Source: Heliopora coerulea (taxonomy: Eukaryota > Cnidaria > Anthozoa > Scleralcyonacea > Helioporidae). From it: a DNA stretch of 64,000 nucleotides. Below, in pieces: positions 33,899 to 42,800 of this stretch (positions are counted from its first letter, which is position 1; each line of letters starts with the position of its first letter). Under the pieces are notes generated by a model. That model saw only the letters and a program-made list of their open reading frames with translations. It searched no databases and was not told where the DNA came from. The translations under genes and the position numbers were made by a program. The DNA is taken from positions 679,501 through 743,500 of the forward strand of contig JASJOG010000105.1 of assembly GCA_030142905.1 (NCBI GenBank), written 5' to 3'.

Positions 33899-34536
33899 TT
33901 ACGATTCCCGCCTTTTGATTCTATCGCTGATATAATATGATATGTCATAAATGTCCGACATTTACGGTCATTACAACCTTTCCTTTAACTGTAATGAGTA
34001 CAGATATACCGACAATCATTTATAAAATTCTCAAAAAAAAAAACTTATTTTGAGAGTGCTAAGATTCATTATTAATGGATTGCTGAGGTAGCAATCAGAC
34101 CGATTTGCTTTGAACTGTAAAAGTTAATTTACGCAGAGGAAATTCGCTTCAGATATTTTATTTAACAAGACTGTCAGTGCAGAGAAAATCACAAGAATTT
34201 ATCTTGACAATTTCAACCCAAAAAAGTCGTAGATATTTTAAAAACACAACAGTTATGAACAATACGGTCAGGATTTACTGAAAAATAATCGAAAGATCCG
34301 GTTTTCTGACTGCTGCAACTGAACTCGACTTACAGGACAATGTTGGAAGTTTCCTACTGTTTTTGACTTATCTCAAGGGGTTTGTGATTTGAGTACTGTA
34401 GCCGGGACGGGCAGTCATAAAACGTTTCGAATAACATACTAAGTTTAATTATAAAATGTCAATAGATAGCTAAAGATATTTGATAGATTAGTATTAAATT
34501 ATGTAGTAAGAGGAATTCAAACTATTTATTATAAAT

Positions 34537-34649
34537 TCACTGTTCCTTTCGTCCACTGCCGCCTTTCCTATCAGATGCATATTTTAACAATGACGAAACA
34601 ACTTGAGCGACATCAGCCTCTGTGCCTTGGTTGTTTTGTAATACACTTT
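34537..34649 (-). CDS. Possible terminal exon of an unidentified minus-strand gene
   Basis: On the minus strand an acceptor (ctgtttctag) precedes an open frame of 36 codons ending SDRKGGSGRKEQ and TGA, with AATAAA shortly after. The peptide looks like an ordinary protein tail but no family is recognised. Preceding exons were not found: the nearest splice-bounded 20-nt stretch upstream creates a stop if joined. Weak call. Confidence 0.25.
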
Positions 34650-34893
34650 CTAGAAACAGAAATATAATACTATTATTGTATATTTTCGCATGGGTACTGT
34701 AATGGATAGATGTTGCTGTCAGTGTGTACGTACGTATTTGTTGCTGTTCATATATGTAGCATGTATATATTTGTTCATTTATGAATGCTTGAAAATATCT
34801 AGAGTGCCTTCAAAAACAGTTTCACATACATGTACACGGTATCCATAAACTTAATGCTAGAATTATATTCTACCTGTGACGACTTTATATTTT

Positions 34894-34926
34894 ACCAATG
34901 TTTCAGAGCAAGCCCCTTCATCAAGG
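34894..34926 (-). ncRNA. Hammerhead-like core
   Basis: Minus strand CTTGATGA / AGGGGCTTGCTCT / GAAAC. A T is inserted in the first core block relative to CTGATGA. It lies about 330 bp from a second core of the same orientation at 35260-35302. Confidence 0.35.
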
Positions 34927-35164
34927 TTTTTAATGGTGCATACTCTTAGAAACATCCTAGTCCTTGATACTTTTATTACTAGGCAGTTGAGTTTGAGGGA
35001 TTTTGTATAAATTTAAGATTTTTAGTATTTCACTTACATGAAGAGATTGTGATGCTTCTGAAAATATATTGTTTTAAAAACCTATATAAAGGGGCCTGCC
35101 TCAAGACATTGGTAAATAAAGCTTTAAGTACTTTTCGGCAGAGTTGGTATGATTTGTTATACAC

Positions 35165-35167
<3 letters not shown>

Positions 35168-35204
<37 letters not shown>
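35168..35204. repeat. (AT)n microsatellite
   Basis: Uninterrupted ta repeat just downstream (minus-strand sense) of a Penelope-like 3' end. Confidence 0.95.
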
Positions 35205-35205
<1 letters not shown>

Positions 35206-35259
35206 GTACAAAAAAAGTAACACCAACAGGACTAAGTAGGTGGAGTAATTGAATTTTAC

Positions 35260-35302
35260 TTTGCTACACGTTTCACCACTTTTTCGTGGTTCCTCAAGCT
35301 AA
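35260..35302 (-). ncRNA. Hammerhead-ribozyme-like motif at a Penelope-like 3' end
   Basis: Minus strand: stem I TTAGC/GCAAA (4 of 5 pairs), TTGAGGA (one base from CTGANGA), stem II ACCAC/GTGGT with a GAAAAA loop, GAAA, CGTG, TA. It sits about 100-150 bp downstream of a minus-strand GIY-YIG remnant, the position expected for a Penelope-like element. Confidence 0.5.
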
Positions 35303-35399
35303 TTTCAATTACATGTGTTTTGTGACGTCTTTAATACTGTTTACATATAACTTGACCAGTGACGGTAATTACTTTATAAATTAGCATTTAGAGTACGTT

Positions 35400-35767
35400 T
35401 GAACTTGTCAATGAAGTATTGTTCTTCTGCTTACTGCTTGTAGTCATCCTCGACTGACATTTTGTAGAAAGGGAAGACTGTAAATTTCATTTCTTTGGCC
35501 TTGGTACATCGTGCGATGTGTGGACTCACTGGTAGTATTTGGTATCCGCTTTCTCTCATCATATGCTGATGCAGTGTCATTCTTTCCTGCACGGGATGCG
35601 GAGAGAATTACATCGGAGAAACAAAACTGCGATCACGGGAAAGAATGACACTGCATCGGCAACAGATCAGAGAAAGCGAATACCAAATACTAGCAGTGAG
35701 TACACACATCGCACGATGTGCCAAGGGCAAAGAAATGAAATTTGCAGTCTTCCCTTTCTACAAAATG
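35400..35767. mobile_element. Penelope-like element fragment, inverted copies of the GIY-YIG endonuclease
   Basis: Palindrome with arms at about 35461-35588 and 35638-35767. The + strand arm encodes TGCGENYIGETKLRSRERMT, HRQQI, VSTHIARC and FAVFPFYKM. The minus strand of the left arm encodes the same segment (MTLHQHMMRESGYQILPVS, PHIARC, FTVFPFYKM), then a diverged YFIDKF tail. The Y-I-G and the following Arg of the GIY-YIG fold are visible on the right arm. Both copies are truncated. The right arm runs directly into a TATG microsatellite. Confidence 0.65.
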
Positions 35768-35927
35768 TGTGTATGTATGTATGTGTGTATGTATGTATGT
35801 GTGTATGTATGTATGTGTGTATGTATGTATGTAGGTGTGTATGTATGTGTGTATGTATGTATGCATGTATGTATGCATGCATGTATGTATGCATGTATGT
35901 ATGCATGCATGTATGTATGTATGTATG

Positions 35928-35961
<34 letters not shown>

Positions 35962-35976
35962 TGTATGTGTGTATGC
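35767..35976. repeat. (TATG)n/(TGTATG)n microsatellite
   Basis: About 210 bp of tatg, tgtg and catg variants. Met-Tyr-Val-Cys and His-Thr-Tyr-Ile frames on both strands are artefacts. Confidence 0.95.
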
Positions 35977-36349
35977 ACACACATGTAGAGTGTGTAAAAG
36001 AACAAGAAGAGCTTTACAAAGATCTCAAATAAGATCTAAAATATAGCCAACCAAATGTTTTGCAAAATGGAAACATTTCCAACTAGCAAATTAATCTTGC
36101 TGTCAATTCTGGAATATTACTATATTTAGACATAGAGGTGTGTTCCTCATGATCTGGTTCCTATTTATTAAAATTTAATTTGACTTTTAACTGTTTTGTT
36201 CGAAACCAATTATCAGATACGGTTTAATAAATGGCATGTGAACAAACTGTTTTCTTTAATTGTCAGCTTTGCTCAAAACTTTTTGTAATTTTCTTTTTTT
36301 TTTATTAAAAAATATGAAAGTCTGACGAGAGACAACATAATTTCCGAGA

Positions 36350-36470
36350 AGTTCTTAGGACATGACCACTCGAACTCCCCTAATCCCCTCGCCCACCGGT
36401 GCGAGGGTACTAATCTTGACGTGCGTGGAGTCCTGTTACACGCGTGGTTACTAGGGAGAAAAATTTTCGA
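36350..36470 (+). repeat. Dispersed repeat fragment, inverted counterpart of about 10220-10480
   Basis: Shares cctcgc...gcgagggtactaatcttgacgtgc-type sequence with the 10.25-kb region in opposite orientation. Confidence 0.5.
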
Positions 36471-36473
36471 TCT

Positions 36474-36477
<4 letters not shown>

Positions 36478-36511
<34 letters not shown>
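36478..36511. repeat. (AT)n microsatellite at the left edge of the big palindrome
   Basis: Runs into the left palindrome arm. A similar (AT)n tract lies at 38093-38116, beyond the right arm. Confidence 0.95.
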
Positions 36512-36513
<2 letters not shown>

Positions 36514-36525
36514 CTTACCTCAAAA

Positions 36526-36571
36526 AGTCACTACAGCCTGTTTCATCTTGGGAAAGAATCTTCAGGTGACT
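36526..36571 (-). ncRNA. Type I hammerhead-like ribozyme, left arm
   Basis: Exact inverted copy of the motif at 37962-38007. It lies just downstream of the minus-strand endonuclease frame. Confidence 0.6.
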
Positions 36572-36597
36572 GACGAACTTCGAAACCAGGAAGCTTT

Positions 36598-37264
36598 TTA
36601 TGCGTAGGCCGGAATGTGGGCGTTAGGGCGTGGAACAATAGGGGGATTTTGTTTTTGTTTTAGGTTGTTTATGCGGAACTTGACCTTGTGTGGGCAGGCC
36701 GAAACTATTTCCGATCTTTTGTTTAGCAAGTTATTTTTATCTTTTACGTTCAAAATAGAAAATTTTTCCTCTAGACATAAATTACATCGTTTTGATCCTC
36801 CTGAATATGAAATAGCGTGTTTTAAAATAGACCATTTTATGGTGAAATCTTGTTTGTTGTTTTTCAAATTCCAAATGTGTTTAGAAAGCTCCGTTTCATT
36901 AGAATATTTTATGTGTTGAAAAGACTTAGTGTGGTTACGATATCGCTCTTTGAATGTCTTAGATGTCATCCCTATGTAGTGTTTTGTGGTGTTCGTGTTG
37001 CATGTTGTGACTGATGCTTTGTATACTATGTCCTTGGTTAAGCATTCTTTCTGAAGTGGGCATGCGTCCTTGTTCCTACAGTTGCAGTTTTCAGTGGCCT
37101 TATTCTGTGGTTTGTTTTTCCTAATTATGCGTGAGTTGTGTCGTGTGATAAAAGATTTAATGTTGTTCATGCAGCTATAGCTAACCTTGACTGTGTTCCT
37201 ATTGAAAATCTTATGAAGTTTATGGTGTGGAGGAAAGTGTTTATCGATGAGGCCTAAGAAATCG
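36598..37264 (-). CDS. Penelope-like GIY-YIG endonuclease domain, left arm
   Basis: Minus-strand copy identical to 37269-37935, open from the palindrome centre to the stop at 36598. Penelope-like elements use a reverse transcriptase fused to a GIY-YIG nuclease; only the nuclease end is present. It includes a Cys cluster (CNCRNKDACPLQKECL), VYKASV and HYIGMTSKTFKERYRNH (the GIY and YIG blocks with the Arg), and SGGSKRCNLCLEEKF. First Met at 37170. It is probably not a free-standing gene. Confidence 0.75.
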
Positions 37265-37268
37265 GGCG

Positions 37269-37935
37269 CGATTTCTTAGGCCTCATCGATAAACACTTTC
37301 CTCCACACCATAAACTTCATAAGATTTTCAATAGGAACACAGTCAAGGTTAGCTATAGCTGCATGAACAACATTAAATCTTTTATCACACGACACAACTC
37401 ACGCATAATTAGGAAAAACAAACCACAGAATAAGGCCACTGAAAACTGCAACTGTAGGAACAAGGACGCATGCCCACTTCAGAAAGAATGCTTAACCAAG
37501 GACATAGTATACAAAGCATCAGTCACAACATGCAACACGAACACCACAAAACACTACATAGGGATGACATCTAAGACATTCAAAGAGCGATATCGTAACC
37601 ACACTAAGTCTTTTCAACACATAAAATATTCTAATGAAACGGAGCTTTCTAAACACATTTGGAATTTGAAAAACAACAAACAAGATTTCACCATAAAATG
37701 GTCTATTTTAAAACACGCTATTTCATATTCAGGAGGATCAAAACGATGTAATTTATGTCTAGAGGAAAAATTTTCTATTTTGAACGTAAAAGATAAAAAT
37801 AACTTGCTAAACAAAAGATCGGAAATAGTTTCGGCCTGCCCACACAAGGTCAAGTTCCGCATAAACAACCTAAAACAAAAACAAAATCCCCCTATTGTTC
37901 CACGCCCTAACGCCCACATTCCGGCCTACGCATAA
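37269..37935 (+). CDS. Penelope-like GIY-YIG endonuclease domain, right arm
   Basis: Open for 222 codons from the palindrome centre (FLGLIDKHFPPHHKLHKIF, then RNTVKVSYSC), first Met at 37363, ending PNAHIPAYA. Motif order: linker, Cys cluster, VYKASV, HYIGMTSKTFKERYRNH, ELSKHIWNLK (candidate catalytic Glu), CNLCLEEKF. Absence of stops and identity to the other arm point to a recent event. Confidence 0.78.
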
Positions 37936-37961
37936 AAAGCTTCCTGGTTTCGAAGTTCGTC

Positions 37962-38007
37962 AGTCACCTGAAGATTCTTTCCCAAGATGAAACAGGCTGT
38001 AGTGACT
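37962..38007 (+). ncRNA. Type I hammerhead-like ribozyme, right arm
   Basis: AGTCAC (stem I) / CTGAAGA / T-TCTT-TCCC-AAGA-T (stem II) / GAAA / CAGGCTG (minimal stem III) / TA / GTGACT (stem I). Stem I pairs perfectly over 6 bp and all core letters match CUGANGA...GAAA...UH; predicted cleavage after A38001. The outermost stem II pair is T/T rather than the usual G-C. Penelope-like elements are known to carry such minimal type I hammerheads. Confidence 0.65.
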
Positions 38008-38092
38008 TTTTGAGGTAAGCGATATAATCCCATTTGCTCTTTCTTTGCGTTATTGAGCCCTCTTTGCATTTCGTAAACCTAAACGTTCACGT

Positions 38093-38116
38093 ATATATAT
38101 ATATATATATATATAT
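38093..38116. repeat. (AT)n microsatellite
   Basis: Tract of ta repeats about 70 bp beyond the right palindrome arm. Confidence 0.9.
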
Positions 38117-38429
38117 CCATGGATTCCGGTCACTCAAAAATGCTGTGTGCAAGCTTGGGGACTGGTACTTTGTTGAACAAACCGTACTTAGGTACCGTAT
38201 TGAAGCAAATCGATTTGGTCTCGTTCTTTTTTTCCCTTGTGTGGATCTCTCGCAAGTTGTTTACATTATTTGAACACTGAAGCCAGTAAATGATTTAAGA
38301 CTGGCAAAGGAAATGGCTTTCTTGGTGCCTGCGACTGGTTTCGCCACCTCCCTTACTGGACAATTTATGACTTGACAGAGCAGTTCTCAAAATTAGCTCC
38401 TTGGAATATGCATTTGCCAACTGTTCACT

Positions 38430-39563
38430 TTTTGCAGCAACGCTTTGTCTTGGTTCTTTCTGATTTATATAAACAAAAGACGTAAGGGAACTCGCTTGCT
38501 GTCAGGACATTTGCTAAGCGACTTACTGTATTAAAACGACATTCTTCGCTGAAGTTGAATAGTTGTCGATTAGTATAAATCTTGGGACTTTTCACGTTCT
38601 GGTAACCACTTACCTGAGCTGCACAATCACAGGTACGTCTGAATCGAGTAGCTTTGAAGTACAAGTTCTGCGAACGGAATTGTTTTGAGCAGCTTTGAAA
38701 AGTAGCTTCCCGACTTCATTCTTCCCTAAGGGATACTTCTTGTGCGAAATATTACCGCCTGGATTTTGCTGGTGTTTATTGGTGAAGTAGAACAAAGATT
38801 CTGGTTCATTCATCTCTGTACGACGATTATTTTCGAACATTTTGCAGTATTTAACCGGACAGCGTTCATGGTCAATTGTTTGAGAAGTGGGATAGAACAC
38901 TCGTCATCCAGAAGAGTTGTCTAGGGCATGACAGTCTTTGGATGCTTTCTCCGCTTTCCACACAAAGATTTCGTTGCCTCAATCAGGATTTTTTTTCGCT
39001 ATGAAATGTCACTCCATTGAAGAGGTTGTATTTTTGTAAACAGCCACCTGGTAACTCGCTGCAAAGCTACTTGTTTTTGGTCACCAAATTATCCTTCGGC
39101 AAAACAGTTGTCCACTTCAGTTTTTCTCACTTCAAGAGTGATTTGTGCATGATGACCTTTACCGTATTCGACCGGTAATGCTTTCATCAGGATTTTAAAA
39201 CTTCTCAGGAAAGTTTAAAGTCGTCTGTGAGTAAATTTACCGTTGAACCCTTTGTGTTGAGGTGCCACTGAATGCTTAGTTGAAAATACGCAAGAGTTGC
39301 AGGTTTATACGCCATTTTTCTTTTTTATTGATGTTTTGCCTTGGAAAAAGTACGTCTTTTACTTCCCTCTTCTCGTTCTTCTTTCGACAAAACTTGCACA
39401 AGGTTTGCTTGTCGTATTTTGTTTTATGTTTTGTATTTTCCGATTTTTGGTCAGCGATAAAACTGCAGAACTCGTTCATGTTTTCTTTGTTTACTTCGTT
39501 GATTTCGTAATTCGTTTCATCTTCGTCACCAAAGTCTTGTACTTCCGGATGAATACTTAGCAT
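38430..39563 (-). pseudogene. Crypton-like (DUF3504-type) tyrosine recombinase, frameshifted
   Basis: Minus strand, N to C: MNEFCSFIADQKSENTKHKT (39276-39563, the N-terminal N-T-x-x-K-T pattern); a stop-broken middle with FGDQKQVALQRV near 39080; then ERCPVKYCKMFENNRR, NPGGNISHKKYPLGKNEVGK (38610-38900) resembling the C-P-V...P-L-G-K-N-x-x-G-K block; then VSGYQNVKSPKIYT in another frame, like the family's Q-x-x-G-H-K-N-x-x-S motif but with His replaced by Tyr. Several stops and at least one frameshift. It lies between the two host genes, close to the 5'-most TPC-like exon. Confidence 0.6.
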
Positions 39564-39754
39564 AAACCCTTATCATAGCAGATCTTAAAACCATCTGTAA
39601 TCAACTTTGAGGTAACGTATAATTTATCAATTTTTGAAGTCAAAAAAATGTCAGAAAAATATTCAATCCTGAGATGTCCGTAATGTCGGTATCCGTTTGA
39701 TAACCTATGAGAATGCTCCTAATTTGAGTGATTCTGAATTTATTAATTTCACAG

Positions 39755-39800
39755 CACCGGAGCGACACTTGCATTTGACAAGTTAACAAGCGCTGGAAAG
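39755..39800 (+). CDS. Weak TPC-like linker exon
   Basis: Has acceptor ttcacag and donor gtattg and encodes [15 protein letters not shown], loosely like the post-domain-I helix of TPC1. It is too short to be sure, and another exon is needed before 42433. Confidence 0.3.
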
Positions 39801-42800
39801 GTATTGAAAAATGGTTTTTATATTATTAATTGTTGCTTCAAATTGAAATTTGAAATTAGTGGGAACAGTCTTAGTTTTCTTTCGAATGTGTCTTTGAACA
39901 GAGGTCTGTTGGCTTACATGAATTTCGAGAACTTATGAAGCATTAGAAGCCAAACTTTTTTAAAAATATGTGTAAATATGAAGAGACATAACCTAAATTA
40001 TCTTTCATAAGAAATTAATAGTCCCCATAGTTGACACTTCCCTGGTTAGAAAAGTTTTGAACGTAGTTTAAAAAACTACCGTTCATGATCCAACGTTTCG
40101 ATACTCCAATCTAGTGTCTTCATCAGGGGCGATTGTTCTGAAGAACAGATCCCTGTTTATCCTCACAGAACCGCTGGGTACGTTTTCTGTTAATAAGATG
40201 CAAATCGGCTTTCGGCAATAGACCACTTTCATCGAAATGCATTGGGGAGGGGGATGTTATTGATATACTTTGCCTCCAGAGAGCGTCTTTGAAGATATCG
40301 AGGAAGTCTAATCTGGAATTTCCAATCTACTGATGGAAAATGTCGAACAAAGAGCATGAGCGACTGTACCTGCCAACTTGACCTGGAAACAATATATCGA
40401 TGACGCCATGTCTGCAATATCCAAAGGCAAAGGAGAAATTCTTTTGAACCGTTAATTCACGGCAGAATGCAAAATGAATGATTACATACCCTTTTGGGAT
40501 TCGGCTGTCAAAAGACTAGACCACGGAGAACTTTAAACTGAGGTCTACTGTAAACCAACACACGATAGGAAATATCTCCCCTTTGACACATCATCTTATA
40601 TGCCATATGAAGTCCGTCTCGAGATCTTCGTGTTTGGGTGCCGAAGGCATACTATCTACACTACTGTGCAAAAGTCTTAGTGACCCACTAATGATGAGCA
40701 TCTTTGTACCATTCATTCAATTTGGTAAGTGAAAAGCAAATTCGAACTTGGGAAACCTTCAAACATGCGCAAATTTAGATTAAATCGAACTTCTCACATT
40801 CGTAAGTGTTTTTTTGGCAATTTAACCTTCAAAACCAAACGTTCACAGTTACTAAAACGACGAAGATATCAATTGCGAAAAGACATCGAGTGACGAGTCA
40901 AAATTTAAAATATTTGGGACAAAGCGACGATAGTATGTGCGAAAAAGAAACGGGGAACAGTTTAAAGATATGTGTTTGCAACAGACAATAAAGCGTGGAT
41001 GAGGGTCTATCCAAGTCTGGGGTTGTATATCTGCAGGTGGAGTTTGGGATTTATTTAAAATTGATGGCATAATGATTGTCGATTAAATAAAATGAATGTA
41101 TTTTTGCGTTAATGAGTTTGAGGTTGGCGTTAATGATAGTATATTTTCTTGTAATGAACAGGAAAAGGTGTAAATGAACTTGACAAAAGCCTAAATGATT
41201 GGCGATTCGATAAAATGAATGTATATTCACGTCAATAAGTTTGAGGAAGGTGTTAATGATAGCATATTTTCTGGTAAAGAGCAACAAAAGAGGTAATAGG
41301 TAACGTCTACAAGGGTTCTCTGCGGATAAAATTAATGGAGACCTTTTCCTCAGAACTACCGTCCCTGATGCAGTGGCGTGCTTATTAGAGGGCCTAAGAG
41401 GTCCAGCATGGGCTTTCTAAGTTTTTCGGTATATTCGAGTAAACCGTCGGTACATCACTAACGAAATAGCAATGGCATATTTTGCTCTGCTGACGTAAAA
41501 ATTTTTATATGAAACTCCCTCTAACTCCTCAAAAAGATTCCGGCGATTTCTATATGAGTTTTTCGAGTTACTTACTGATTTGCTGCAACAACATAGACTT
41601 TTAATATTATTTTGAATTTGTCTTAATAATCTCTCGCTTTTGTTGCAATGTTTTTGTATTAACTGAAGACTTAGCAATTTGACGAAATATAAGAGAAAAG
41701 AAAATGGTACATGAATGCAATCTGTGTAACAAGCCTACGTTACTACTGAGTCCAAGAAGTTAATGGAAACAGCAGTGACGTAGACTATAAGAGCATACAC
41801 TACATAGTTTGTCGGTACATCTTCGATTATGTGCCCCCCCGTCTCTCCCCACAACAAGGTAGTTTTATAAACTACGTTTATAACTTTTTCGAACCTGATT
41901 AGGATCAAACCCAATCGGATTTTACACCTGGCTGCGTTGGGAAAATTTTTTTGTTCTCCCTAGAACGGTAAAATAATTGAAGTTCATAACAGAGAACGAA
42001 CAATAAGAGTTTATTTTGTTTATTTTAAAACATTTCACTAAAATGTCCTCGTCCGGAGTTTTGAAATTAAAATTTAGTTAATCGGGCTGAAATCTCAAGT
42101 ATTTCCTTTATTCAGCTCCCGAAAAGAACAGATTAAGAATCCGTTAAAATTTAAATAAAGACCTTACATGACGAGCTTGGATACCTTGTGTTTCGTACTG
42201 TTTCGAAAATGTAGGTGTCTCACAAAAGGTAACGAATTTGTTTTATTACGAAGTATTCCCGATAAAGGTTTACGGCAGAACCTGGAAATTTGAGAAATGT
42301 ATTCCAGGTTTACATAATATTTAAAACACAATCAGTAGTGTTTTATAAATTTTATTGGATCTAAAACACGAGGTGACTACCGAGTGTTCTACTCAATTAC
42401 TTTTTTCATTACTAATTTTTTTAATTTTATAGCGAAATTAGATGTAATTCTTTTGTTCAAGGATCTCAACCAAAGTAAATCTGGAAGGTTAAGGTGAGTA
42501 TTCATGTAAGTGTAAAGGAGAGGGCTGTGATTGTCGGCCCTAAATATCCCTTAGGGGAAGGCGTCCCCTCCCAATATTTGTCACGCATTAGGTTCAAAAT
42601 TTCATGTCTCTTGATGTTAGATTTGAATTTAAGTTTACTTATGGACTGTAATTGAATCAATCATAGCTGATATATGTGTAAGAAACAAGTCATTTGCAGA
42701 ATGCATTACCTTTTTTTTTTCTGTGAAATAGAAGGTTAATCTGGAACCTTTTCTCGCTTCCCAAATATCAAACTGCCTCTGATGTGCCTAGTTTTGTCTG

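Larger units (their letters stand above)
36507..38026. mobile_element. Penelope-like element in a perfect 1.5-kb inverted duplication
   Basis: Arms 36507-37264 and 37269-38026, about 758 bp each, are inverted copies around a 4-bp centre (ggcg). Every position compared is identical, including both complete endonuclease frames. Each arm holds, from centre outward, an open GIY-YIG endonuclease frame, a short 3' region, and a hammerhead-like motif. The reverse transcriptase part is absent from both arms. Either two 5'-truncated copies joined head to head, a foldback product, or an assembly artefact. Confidence 0.8.

Noticed and set aside
34330..34400. Channel domain I pore exon (DNVGSFLLFLTYLK)
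   Set aside because: Superficially like a TPC pore helix but followed at once by stops and with no phase support.
34995..35055. 20-nt microexon on the minus strand
   Set aside because: Splice signals are good, but joining it to the 34537-34649 exon makes TAA.
35539..36046. Cys/Met/Tyr/Val- and His/Thr/Tyr/Ile-rich open frames
   Set aside because: Translations of the TATG microsatellite; only the first part (GIY-YIG segment) is meaningful.
35400..38026. CRISPR array or prokaryotic island
   Set aside because: Repeats are inverted copies of eukaryotic retroelement sequence; no evenly spaced direct repeats with unique spacers anywhere in the window.
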